Below are positions 43,842 through 54,100 of a DNA stretch of 64,000 nt, in pieces. Position 1 is the first letter of the stretch. The number at the start of each line of letters is the position of its first letter. The notes beneath the pieces are model-generated. The model saw only the letters and a program-made list of their open reading frames with translations. It was not told the DNA's origin and ran no database searches. The stretch is from Prevotella scopos JCM 17725 (GTDB taxonomy: Bacteria > Bacteroidota > Bacteroidia > Bacteroidales > Bacteroidaceae), in NCBI RefSeq assembly GCF_018127785.1, contig NZ_CP072390.1:1674001-1738000 (forward strand), read 5' to 3'. The position numbers were made by a program, and so were the translations under genes.

Positions 43842-45110
43842 ATGGCACGAAGTACATTCAAGACACTCTTTTATATTAATCGCTCCAAAGAGAAAAAGAA
43901 CGGCAGCTGCCCGATTATGGGACGCATCACCATAGACGGTGAGCAGGTGCAATACAGCACGGGCAAGGAAATCGCTCCCGAACTTTGGGACAGTCGTAAG
44001 GGACGATGCAAGGGAACAGGCGAAGAGATAAAGGAAATTAACCGCTATTTGCAAACCAAAGAGGAACAAGCCAAAGCGAAGTATCAAGAATTAGTCTGGC
44101 AACGTGGCTATATTACTGCTGAGTTGCTGAAGCGTGAACTCATGGAAGAAGACAAGCCCAAAGGTTTTCTTATGGAGGAAGCGCGACTTTTCATAGAGGA
44201 AAAGCGTCCTTGCGTAGGAATAACGGTAGCCAAGCCGACCTTTGCCAACTACATCTATGCCACACAACTCATTGAGGCTTATTTGCGTGAACGCTTGGGG
44301 CTGGAGGATATTCGCTACTCATCGCTTGACTATGGTTTTATCGAAGGGATGGACTTCTACCTTAAATCAGAGCGCAACCTTTCTCTTGCCACTATTCAGG
44401 TAGCGGTCATCTTCCTTAGAAAACTCATCGGCATCGGTCAGCAGAAGAAGTATATCCGCATCGATCCGTTTGCAGACTACAAAGCAGAACTTCCACACCG
44501 CACAAGGCGTTATCTCACTACAGAGGAGCTGCAACGAGTATTACAAACGCCCATCATTGACAGGCAATTTGAGCGAGCAAGGCAACTATTCCTTTTCTGT
44601 GCCTTCACCGGTTTGGCTCGTGTGGACATGCAACGGCTCAAACCGAAGCATATCATCTATAATGCAGACGGCACAGAGGAAATCCGCATCAAAAGGCAGA
44701 AAACAGACGTGGAAGCCATCATTCCACTCCTGCCCATTGCCAAGCAAATCCTTTCGCTTTATATCAAGGATAAGAAAGCGGACGACTTGATATTCCCCAA
44801 TCTCACAATAAGGAAAGCATCCTTTGCATGTGTGAACATCGGGCAGATATGCCAGATAGATAAGGGCTTGACCTTTCACATGGCTCGCCACACATTCTCA
44901 ACCACGATATGCCTATCCAACGGCATATCAATGGAAACGCTCAGCAAAATGCTCGGACACAGCAATATCGGCACGACACAAATCTACGGAAAGATAACCG
45001 ACCACAAGATACAGGAGGATATGACTGCACTCACTGACAGGGAGCATTCTGTATTTGAGGGTTATTGTGAGTCGATAGCACGGCAGAACGTTCCATTGCA
45101 ACAAGCATAA
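43842..45110 (+). CDS. Tyrosine recombinase (integrase 2)
   Basis: 422 residues of the same architecture as integrase 1: N-terminal arm domain (FKTLFYINRSKEKKNG), core-binding domain (about 120-215) and catalytic domain. FHMARHTFSTTICLSNGI carries H-x-x-R, and LGHSNIGTTQIYGKIT contains the catalytic tyrosine. The Arg I region reads TGLARVDMQ, with A in place of the usual arginine but an arginine immediately after. It starts 4 bp after integrase 1 and is followed by DUF1896. Which of the two handles integration at dinD cannot be told from sequence. Confidence 0.92.
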   Translation: MARSTFKTLFYINRSKEKKNGSCPIMGRITIDGEQVQYSTGKEIAPELWDSRKGRCKGTGEEIKEINRYLQTKEEQAKAKYQELVWQRGYITAELLKRELMEEDKPKGFLMEEARLFIEEKRPCVGITVAKPTFANYIYATQLIEAYLRERLGLEDIRYSSLDYGFIEGMDFYLKSERNLSLATIQVAVIFLRKLIGIGQQKKYIRIDPFADYKAELPHRTRRYLTTEELQRVLQTPIIDRQFERARQLFLFCAFTGLARVDMQRLKPKHIIYNADGTEEIRIKRQKTDVEAIIPLLPIAKQILSLYIKDKKADDLIFPNLTIRKASFACVNIGQICQIDKGLTFHMARHTFSTTICLSNGISMETLSKMLGHSNIGTTQIYGKITDHKIQEDMTALTDREHSVFEGYCESIARQNVPLQQA

Positions 45111-45162
45111 AAAGGAAGTAATTACCAAACATTTATTATTCACGATTGAAAACCAAACGATT

Positions 45163-45630
45163 ATGAAAGAGAACAACAAACAGGAACTTTCCTACTTTCG
45201 GTTGAAATTAAGAAGTTATATGAGTGAGCATCACCCCGAAAAATTGCACGACACGGAGTTTATCACCACACGAGCAGACATGGCTCTCACTACTTACTGC
45301 GATGCTGTGGCACAAGGTTTTTCGCACCTCGAAGCGGAGAGCATAGCAAGTGAGGTATTGTATCAAGGTTTGCACTTTTCCAAGTACGACACGCTTGTTT
45401 CTGTCTTGGAGAACGAGTTTGAGAGGGAACTGCCTGCACCACTCCCTGAGAAGCTTGCACCCATATTGTTGTCGAACAAGGCTGTTCAAGCCACATTCGA
45501 CAAGTTCGGTTTGACGGACACATTTGCTTCTGACGAGCAATACGGCCGTCTTTACACCGAACTCACAGGCACGATAGTGCTGCTTACCAAGAGCAATCAT
45601 TTGCCAATAATCGGTCAGACGGAGGGGTAA
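45163..45630 (+). CDS. DUF1896 family protein
   Basis: This 155-residue protein matches DUF1896, a family found in Bacteroides integrative elements next to integrases and HTH proteins. It has ELSYFRLKLRSYMSEHHPE at the N-terminus, then EFITTRADMALTTYCDAVAQ, and a helix-rich ending in LPEKLAPILLSNKAVQATF. The function is unknown; association with excision or regulation is inferred from gene neighbourhood. It is probably cotranscribed with the two integrases, and the strong terminator at 45731 follows. Confidence 0.85.
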   Translation: MKENNKQELSYFRLKLRSYMSEHHPEKLHDTEFITTRADMALTTYCDAVAQGFSHLEAESIASEVLYQGLHFSKYDTLVSVLENEFERELPAPLPEKLAPILLSNKAVQATFDKFGLTDTFASDEQYGRLYTELTGTIVLLTKSNHLPIIGQTEG

Positions 45631-45730
45631 GCCCAAAGGCGTTGTAAGCAAAGGCGCACGCAAAGTCCCTGATGCCGTTTCTTATCGTGCAAAGGTACAA
45701 CGGCAGCCAATCTGCCCTGACAAGGTCAAG

Positions 45731-45777
45731 TCCTGCGGATGGAGAGAAGAATCTCCACCGCAGGATTTTTCTTTTTC
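45731..45777 (+). terminator. Terminator of the integrase-DUF1896 operon
   Basis: TCCTGCGGATGGAGA pairs with TCTCCACCGCAGGA around a short GAAGAA-type loop (one bulge), followed by TTTTTCTTTTT. Confidence 0.9.
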
Positions 45778-45984
45778 AAGGCGGTACTACAATTCTCAAT
45801 ATCCGTGCGGTCGTATTCATCTCTCCCAACCTTGCAGGGCAGGGCTGCCGTAGAGAGATAGGCACGACAAGAATACGGCATACTCAGGCTCTTTGGACGC
45901 AAAAGCGAATTATAGAAACAATAGTTAGAACTAACGATTGTCTTGACAATCTTATTATATGACAAGCCTTTTTTTGTACAACTT

Positions 45985-46128
45985 ATTGTCTGTACAATTT
46001 GTTGTCATAACAATTTGTTGTCATAACAATTTGTTGTCATAACAATTTGTTGTCATAACAATTTATTGTCATAACAATTTATTGTCAAGACTATCTGTTG
46101 TCAAGACAAACTATCGTCAAAACAAACT
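45985..46128. repeat. 16-bp iteron array (TTGTCnnnACAA type), nine units in register
   Basis: The C of TTGTC falls at 45990, 46006, 46022, 46038, 46054, 46070, 46086, 46102 and 46118, exactly 16 bp apart. Five central copies read TTGTCATAACAA and four outer copies vary. One more in-register copy lies at 45942. Each unit is an imperfect palindrome. A separate dyad, TAGTTCGACA...TGTCGAACTA, follows at 46132-46165. It lies upstream of the HTH genes in a 780-bp gene-free gap, so it could be a regulator/excisionase site or a replication or transfer origin. Confidence 0.85.
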
Positions 46129-46298
46129 ATTGATAGTTCGACATCTCGATTTGTCGAACTATCGAACTGTCGATAGACCAACAAATATGCAATAAAAGGA
46201 AAGAGCCGGCACCTCATCTCATTACCGCAATAACGCTGAGGAATTTTCTCGTGGTCTTTTCTCTTGTTTTCCTAACATTTCCCTGCTTTTCCTCATTC

Positions 46299-46330
46299 CT
46301 TGCAGCGATGCTTTTGAGGACTTACTTTTG
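46299..46330 (+). promoter_or_regulatory. Promoter of the HTH gene pair
   Basis: TTG at 46299-46301 and TACTTTTG at 46323-46330, with a 21-bp spacer, about 80 bp before the first HTH start. Confidence 0.5.
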
Positions 46331-46410
46331 CATCCGATAAGTACGGCAACAGACTGCATAACAGTTTGTTTGCCGAGCAACAACAAAGTAATCAAAACAA
46401 AATTAAGGCA

Positions 46411-46680
46411 ATGAAACTTATTATCATCGACCGCAAAGCGTGGGAGCGACACCACTCCGACTTTGCAGACTTTGTCCATCGTATCGAACAACTCATCGGC
46501 AATCCGCCCGAAAAGGACGAATGGCTTGACAACGAAGCCGTGTGCAAGCATTTGGGCATCAGCAAGCGTACCCTGCAATCATACAGAGATACGGGAAAAA
46601 TCCCTTTTTCAATGATTGGACACAAGTGTTATTACAAGGAGAGCGACATCACGGAGTTACTGAATGCAAACAATGAATGA
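46411..46680 (+). CDS. Excisionase-like helix-turn-helix protein (first)
   Basis: Start at MKLIIIDRKAWERH, supported by AAGG six bases upstream; the longer frame to 46366 precedes the likely TSS. The 89-residue protein has an N-terminal helix (IDRKAWERHHSDFADFVHRI) and a MerR/excisionase-type winged HTH: EWLDNEAVCKHLGISKRTLQ, SYRDTGKIPFSMIGHKCYYK, ESDITELL. Such proteins direct excision or regulate Bacteroidales integrative elements. It is paired 3 bp upstream of a second HTH protein. Confidence 0.85.
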   Translation: MKLIIIDRKAWERHHSDFADFVHRIEQLIGNPPEKDEWLDNEAVCKHLGISKRTLQSYRDTGKIPFSMIGHKCYYKESDITELLNANNE

Positions 46681-46683
46681 ATT

Positions 46684-47043
46684 ATGTCGGAGAATGAAAT
46701 CATTACGCAGGAAGACCCTCAGATGCAGATGTTTGCACAACTGATGGAGGGCATCTTAAAGAAACTGGAGCGTTATTGTGCTACCGCCCGTCCGATGCTG
46801 GGCGGAGAGGTTTACCTCACTGGTGAGGAGGTATGCAGCCAATTACGGCTCAGCACACGCACGCTCCAAGAGTACAGAAATGCAGGAATACTTCCTTTCT
46901 ACAAAATCGGAGGGAAGATACTTTACAAACAGAGCGACATACAGACTATGCTTGAAAGGTATTATAATCCAATACCGCAAACAGGTAAGTTACGAGTTAA
47001 GTTAAGAAATCAGTCGCGACTTAAGTCAAATGGTCAGTTATGA
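46684..47043 (+). CDS. Excisionase-like helix-turn-helix protein (second)
   Basis: This 119-residue protein has a helical N-terminus (MQMFAQLMEGILKKLERYC) followed by the same excisionase-type HTH: VYLTGEEVCSQLRLSTRTLQ, EYRNAGILPFYKIGGKILYK, QSDIQTMLERYY. The C-terminal tail is basic (KLRVKLRNQSRLKSNG). It starts 3 bp after the first HTH gene. In related elements two such proteins work together on excision; which role each has here is not known. Confidence 0.85.
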   Translation: MSENEIITQEDPQMQMFAQLMEGILKKLERYCATARPMLGGEVYLTGEEVCSQLRLSTRTLQEYRNAGILPFYKIGGKILYKQSDIQTMLERYYNPIPQTGKLRVKLRNQSRLKSNGQL

Positions 47044-47470
47044 CTTTGGTCAAAAATATGTCAGCTCATAAAGTCAGTAAGTCAAGAAATTAGTCTAAAC
47101 TTATCTCTTGACTTACTTTTTGAACTTTGAACTCTCGCCTATCAAAAGCACCCCAGAAAGGTTACTTTATGGAACATAACAAACTTTCTCTTTCTTTATA
47201 CTGGCAAGGTGTGTCTTTGTACCACAAATTGCCATTTGTCCCACAAAGACCCTTGCCCCGAAAGGGGATTAAATCACTCCAAAGTCATGATTAGAGATAT
47301 AAAGAACATTTTAGCAGGTTAAGAAAGGCAGGTCAACTTTTGCCACAGAGGTTTACCTTACAGCAGGAATATGCAAAACCTCTAAAAGGCATCATACACT
47401 TAGAACATCACTATTTTGTGTTTGCTAGCACAATAATTGAATACTAAGTTAGCTTTCCAACATACCATTT
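47044..47470. other. 427-bp gap with an oriT-like dyad
   Basis: No gene. The central part is a nested dyad (47203-47267, listed separately). The rest is A/T-rich with nothing recognised. Mobilisation genes usually follow this kind of HTH pair in Bacteroidales elements; here none is present. Confidence 0.5.
47203..47267. other. Nested dyad and GNRA-type hairpin (candidate oriT remnant)
   Basis: The outer arms are GGCAAGG (47203-47209) and CCTTGCC (47251-47257). The inner arms are TCTTTGT-ACAAA and TTTGT-ACAAAGA (47214-47249), symmetrical about 47231. Directly after is CCCC-GAAA-GGGG (47256-47267). The layering of dyads with an adjacent G/C-rich hairpin is what transfer origins look like, but no relaxase gene is nearby. 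Confidence 0.4.
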
Positions 47471-48094
47471 CTATCTCAAGATCTTAATATTCATCAGTTT
47501 TAATTCTTCATCATTCATGCGAACCCATTCATTCCAGTCTCCGTCTAATGATTTTAGCAATGGGCTTGGATGTGCCCTTAATAGTTTTGACAAATAAATC
47601 TTTGCATTCTTCTCTCCATCACGCAGATAAATTGCTTTAATCTTATTAATAGCCATATCCTCGTTGTACTCATCATTCAAAGAACTGTCACAAACAGCAA
47701 TTGTCTTTTCAATGTAATAAGTAGCTGAGTCTTTATTATGTTCTCTTAAGTATTTTTCAGACAGAAAGATAAGCCGTAACGGATTGTTTTCTTGAAGGGT
47801 CAAAACTGCATGCTCAGCATTAGCCATAGCCTCATCCATGCGCCCCAATGAAAAGAAGATTATGGAACGATAATGATAATATTGTCTCTTATCGATATTC
47901 GAAGTATCAGCACTAAGTAAATAGTTCGAAAGTTCCAATGCTCTTTTAAACATTATTGTGTCGTTACGCACATAACCCATAAAGAACACATTGTCTAAAC
48001 TGTCACGAAGTTCTTTGAGATCTTCTTTATTCTGTCCTTTGGCGCATCCAATAATCAATACGAGGCCAATACAAATATACAATATCTTTCTCAT
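47471..48094 (-). CDS. TPR-like lipoprotein downstream of the RHS gene (possible immunity protein)
   Basis: This 207-residue protein has a lipobox IIGC (Cys17) followed by AKGQN. The helical body has repeats resembling TPR or Sel1 turns (YYHYRSIIFFSLGRMDEAMA, LIFLSEKYLREHNKDSATYY, EDMAINKIKAIYLRDGEKNA). It starts 17 bp after the stop of the 2014-codon RHS gene on the same strand, so it is cotranscribed. In polymorphic toxins the gene directly after the toxin tip is often the immunity gene; by that logic this could protect the producer. A lipoprotein placement would fit a periplasmic or membrane-acting tip. This role is inference only. Confidence 0.6.
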   Translation of the reverse strand: MRKILYICIGLVLIIGCAKGQNKEDLKELRDSLDNVFFMGYVRNDTIMFKRALELSNYLLSADTSNIDKRQYYHYRSIIFFSLGRMDEAMANAEHAVLTLQENNPLRLIFLSEKYLREHNKDSATYYIEKTIAVCDSSLNDEYNEDMAINKIKAIYLRDGEKNAKIYLSKLLRAHPSPLLKSLDGDWNEWVRMNDEELKLMNIKILR

Positions 48095-48111
48095 AGAAAC
48101 TTATTAGTTAG

Positions 48112-51100
48112 TTATTTTATTCTGAAATTATGATTATATCTTGCAGGTATAAGTAAACCTATAATAGTCGGTCTTGTAAGTGACCCACATCCCCCAGGTG
48201 TGCTATAATTCCAACCTCCAGATACGTTTAAATTTATTGGGAGTGCATTTCTATAGCTAACATTATCAATATGTACATCACCTGTAAAATTTGTTCCAGA
48301 AGGAACAACATATGTTCCGGTTGTTTTTTTAAAAGAGTATTCCGACTTCTTACTTCCTACTTTAAATTCTACTTCGAACGCACCTTCAACATCTATATCG
48401 GAAATATTAGAGTATGATGTTAGCATAACATGTGCATCGAGAATCTTGGCCTGTACATGATCATTTATATAAACATAAGTGTCAACTGTCATCAATGCAT
48501 TTCCAGCTCCGACTTTTTCATCAAAAGGAAAAGTGACAAGAATTTTACCTCTATGATGCATTTTTGTTTTTCTTAAATGCATATAATCGTTAAAAAGAAA
48601 TGAAAAGGCTCCTGTAACAGCTCCATTTGCAAATTTACCTCCACCTATTTCATCTATTGTTCCACTAACGATAGAAGCAGATATGATTTTTAATGCTTTT
48701 GTCATATCTGTAGCTTTGTTAATGCCATATCCGCCTGCTCCCGATACAGCCCCCATCATAAAACCATGGAACATATTACCTCCTTGTACTCCTTCTAACC
48801 AACCCTGAGAAAATGTATGTTTAAATAGTTGTTCCCATATAGTTCCACCACCTGAGGCAAAATTTAAGAAACCGCTTGCACCACCAACTACGGCTCCGAT
48901 AAAGGTGCTTTTTGCTATTTGTCCAATATTAGCCCCGTTAAGTAGGGCACCCGTCAATGCGCCAGCAGCACCTCCTACTGCACCAGCAATGATAGCAGCT
49001 CCTAGGGTAGTGCCAGACCCAAGTGTTACGACAGAGACTGCTATACCAACTATAGACGCAGTAATTGTTTTCCAGTTTTTGCTAAACCAGCTATATCCGG
49101 ATGGATCTATCAGGGAAAGAGGGTTGTTTATACAATACGCATAGCGGTTCAGGCTTTGTGTAAAGTCTGGGCTCTGTATAAACGGGTCAGCAGAAATAAA
49201 ACGTCCCACGACAGGGTCATACATTCTACCGTCCATATTGACCAGTTCAAACAGGTCAATATGTTCATGCCCGCCGAAGCCATGATCATTATAAGCATTG
49301 CTTGATGCCACCACATCAAATACTACCCATGTCTCCGGGTTACGCCTTAATCCCCATGCATCATAGCTTAGTTCCTGATACAGCTTGCCGAGTTCATCAG
49401 AATAAACCTGAATGGAGCCTAAGTGGTCATGATGTAGGTATTTTACATCTTCAATGTCATTAGCATCCTGTGAGAGTATTGCCACAGCCTTTCCAAATAC
49501 AAAGATATAGTTTGTGCCACTTATCTTGCCATTTTCAACCGTCTGCTCAAACAGATTATCCACATAATATTTCCGCACTCCCTGAATGTCTACCAATACT
49601 CTCGATTTGTCTGGACCGTATTCTATCAGCATTGTTTTATCGCCTGATACAATCTTGGCTACTTTGTCGAAAGAGTTATAGCTGATTTCATCCCAAGTCG
49701 CAATGGAACGCTTGCAATCCGTAATGGAAGACAACTTGTTGGAACCGTCTGTATAGATATATGTTCCGACATCAGACTTGCTAGTTATATTGCCAGCGTT
49801 GTCATAAGTCATGGACTGCGTCACCTGACCGTTCTTACGAACATTTGTCAGACGATACAAACCATCATACGAGAAGGATTCCGATAGATTTCTCTTTAAA
49901 TCACGACGTGTGACAAGATTGCCCACGGCATCAAAACTGTATGTCCAATTTTGAATTCCGGGTGTCAATATGCTGGAGATGGTACCTTTTTGGGGATCAT
50001 GAGCTGTTGTTGTGATGAGACCGTTTCCGAATTCTTCCTTCTCTATCTGTCCCCTTGCATCCAAGTCATGGAGCTTCCAATAGAGTTTCTGGTTGTCGGC
50101 ATTTGAAACTGATATCTGTATTCCGCAGGCATCATACCCATTCTTAACTTTCAGTCCTTTGGGATATTTTATGGTCTCAACCTGATTTGCCAAGTTGTAT
50201 GTATACGACGTCTCATACGCCCTGTCATCTATGACAGTATTTTTCTTGATAACCCGTCCGTAATTATCATAAGTATATGTCTCTGAATACTGTATGGAAC
50301 CCACAGAAACGACTTCGTCAACAGCACCCTTCCATCCTTTGTCATATGTAGTTGAAATCGTTACCTCCGGTCGGACTTCCTGTATGATACGTCCACCAGT
50401 GTCATATTCAAATCGGGTCTCCCCGTGACCGTCTTGATGGGCAATGAGCTCTCCAAACGCATTGTATGTGTCCTGGGAATGCCCTAAATCCGGATCATCC
50501 AAGCTTATTCGGTTTCCTGCTATGTCATAGGAACAGTGAATGGTCGTCCTTGGTCCCTTAGTTTCTATGCACTTTCCATCCGCATCATATTTGTAAGTAA
50601 TGCCTGTACCAGCATTGTCAATACTGGAAGCCAGCAAGCCGTTAAGATTGCTAATTTTTGTACTGATGCTTCCAAGTGGGTCCGTTGCCGTAGTCTTAAG
50701 TCCACTATATGCGAAGATGTGGCGGCTTCCATCAGGGGCAGTTTGCGCAGTAGTCCTGCCCACAGCATCGTATTCATTCTTGCTCCAATACTGTTGTCCG
50801 CCGACATAATATGGCTCAGAAGTCCTTTCGACAAGCCCCTTCTTATCATAAGTCCGGTCTATGTAGACCTTCTTTCCGTTAACCGACTCCGTAACTTTTC
50901 TCAACAGACGTCCTAAACAGTCGTAGAACTCGATGGAAGAAGGCTCTCCTGTAGTCTTGTTCCACTCAAAATACAATGCGTTCGCTGGTGCATCAGACAT
51001 TCCGGCACTCCACCCCGTAGTTTTCAATGTTTTTGAGATAGGGGTAGATGCTGTAACAAGATTACCAAATTTATCGTAAGTGTAATTAGTAACAATGCCG

Positions 51101-54100
51101 TTCTTATCCGTTGAAGCGGTAACAAGTCCCTCCACCTCGTTGTATTTCAATGTTTCAATAAATCCTAAACAGTTGGTAGAGGATACGATATATCTGCCCT
51201 TGGCATCATAGCGGGTTTGGGTAATCCTTTCTGATGAGTTGTCAAAAGGAGAAACAGTACTTTTAACGATATTTCCAAAGCCATCGTGGACGTATGTTTT
51301 TCTATAACCCAATTCGGTATTTCCCGGGGCAAACACTTCTGTGGTCAACAAGCCGGAATTTGGATCATATTCGAATGAGGACTTCCGAGTTGTTGTACCA
51401 CTCTCATTGGATTTGGAAACAGTACATTCCGTTAGTCTGCCCAAAAGCCATTTGTCAGTATTATTGATGAAAGTGCCGGTGGTGGTTGTCTCAATGCTTC
51501 CATCCTTAACAATGGTCTTTGTGGTATTCCCCCAAGTGTCATACTCATAGTCTGTCTTTACATCCTTGATTAGTTCACCGGTGTTAAACTCGTAGTTCTT
51601 CTGATGAACCGTCATCGGCATATAGGTATAGATGCTAGAATTATAGGACGACGAAGCATAGTTTGATTTAAGTGTATATGTATGGTAGCTCTCCTCAATC
51701 ACCTTGCCATTGACAGTGGTCCGGCTATGCTTGGGCGCAATCACATATTTTTCGGTGTTCACCGAATATTCCGTAGTGTTCAATGTATTGGTGGTCTCGT
51801 CTTTCACATAGCATTTTTCAAAGCCAAGCAAGCCACGCCCGTTTTTGTGGAATAACGCATTTTCATATCTGTATGATGTCACATTAGTCCCGCCAATTCC
51901 ATCAGGTGTTGAAACAGACGCCACTACAGGCCATGACAAACCTATGGAGACAAGAGGATATGAATTTGTCCTGCCTCTGGTAAATACACTTTCATCTGTC
52001 AGATATTTATAATCAATATTGGTGGAATTGCCCAAACCGTCTTTGATACCCGTCAAAAGACTATGTTTGTCAGATGGCATCAAATAAACCTGATAACCAT
52101 CCCAGTTGCTTTTATTCCAATTAGAGGTACAAACGAAATCGGCTTTGCCGTCACCGTTGAAATCGCCAACATAGAAATGCCACTTGTCCGTAGCATATAC
52201 ATTACCACCTTTTACCTGTTTATAAAAATTGCCTCTCCCGTCACTAAGGTAGGCCTGCGGTTGCGTCATATTACTTCCAGAAGATGTCTTGTCGATGGCC
52301 TGGAAGTCATCGAATCCATCACCGTTTAGATCCGCAATATACAGTTGCTTTGAACGTGCATCAAAGGGTTTTTCATAATACTCTGTGGTAAACTTGCCAT
52401 CCCCTTTTGAATAATTGATGCACCAAGTACTCCATCCTCCTCTATTGGGATTTTTTGTCCACCCAGTAAGCAGCATGTCAGTCTTTCCATCTCCATTGAA
52501 ATCTCCAAGTTCCAGATAATGGTTCTTATTAGGCCATGACGATTTATCCTCCTTAGTCATGGTTCCCGCACCATCGCAATACATGATACAGTTGCCGTTG
52601 TCATTAAGATTCATCACATCTGTCAGCCCATCTCCATTGAAATCGCCATATTCAACCCTGTCCCACTTTTCGGAACAATATCTAACCGCCGTATAATCTA
52701 AAGGTGTTAACCCATTTGCCCCCTCCTTTGAGCGGATTAGTTTACACTCCTTGGAATTCGAAAGCCATGCGAACAAGTCAGCAGCTCCATCGCCATTCAA
52801 TTCTACGGTTTGGATTGTATAATCTCTTGCAAGCGAGATGAAACATTTCGAGAAAGCAAGACTTATCTTTCCGTTGTTGTCCACCGATGTTGTGTATAAG
52901 TCGCAGTTATGCCATTTGCCGGAATGGCATCGTTTTGCAACAACATCGGCATAACCGTCACCGTTAAAGTCCCCACAGACAACCTGCTCAAGTTTATCGT
53001 CATTCCAGTTCCATGTCCCACTTGCGACCTGTTCAAAGTAAGTGCTATGACTTATAAAAAGTTTCCAGCCTTTCCAACCTGCTCTGTCATTCTCTGGAGT
53101 TGCTATGAAATCTGCCAATCCATCGCCATTGAAATCACCTACAGTCAAAGTCGCCTTGTGAATAAGTTTTGTCTGGGAGTAATTGTAATTCTGTACCTTA
53201 AAATCGCTAAGATTGGTCCACGTCAGTTGTGTCGGATTCTTATGTTCTCCTCCAGACGCGGTCTCTGTTACTTCTGAAAGTTGATATTTGCGTTTTTCGA
53301 CTTGATAATTAAACTGAAAGTTACGCACGACTTGGTCTCCCATGAACAGTGCTATAGAAAAAAGAAGTTGGCTCCTTTTAACTCTCGCGCCATTGACATA
53401 AGTAACCGGTGAATAAGGATTGCTCATGTAACTAAAACGGATTGAGGCATAAGGAGACAATCCTACCGTGGCATTTCCCGTATAGTCAATTCGTGAAGGA
53501 TAGAAATCATTGGTACTAGCCTCACCACCATATGTGACGGTGAAATAGTTACCTTTTGTGTCAGATACTTTTGACACAAGCCAAAACAGGGTTGAGTCTG
53601 TTTCTGCCTTACCTAATGCTTTTGATACGGTTACATAATCATATATCAATCCGGACTTGGTATATACCGTGAAAGATGTAGGGTTGGTACTTTTTCCATT
53701 TGCCAAGATTTTTGCGAAAGAATTGTTTTCTGTTCTATATTCTGTTTCCGTACCATAAGAATAGTTATATTTTATTAATCTCTGACCGTCCAATGCAAAA
53801 TGATCATGACTAGTAAAATCTATTGCTGTGGCCATCCCATCATGAAACCTGTCTGATGGAATTCGGCTTATAATGGATAGTCCCATAAGGTCAAAGCCAT
53901 ATCCAGCCAAACCATTTTTCGTGGAACTGTTGTAACATACTGATAAATTCGGCTTCATACCACCTGTTCCGGGAAGAGCTGGTATCGGGATTTCGTATGA
54001 CAGTTGTCCTGTAGGAGAAACATTTATCTCATCATTGATTTTGCCGAAAACTCCATTTCCGACTCCTCCGTGTTCTTTATCAGTATAAAGACGTTCCTGT

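Noticed and set aside
45208..45965. Minus-strand frames opposite DUF1896 and its downstream region
   Set aside because: DUF1896 is well supported on the plus strand, and the downstream frames overlap the terminator hairpin.
45985..46128. Possible CRISPR array
   Set aside because: The units are 16 bp and contiguous, without unique spacers, and no cas gene is near. It is an iteron-type array.
50565..50849. Overlapping frames inside the RHS gene
   Set aside because: Short frames on both strands are shadows of the large RHS frame; none has a start context or domain.
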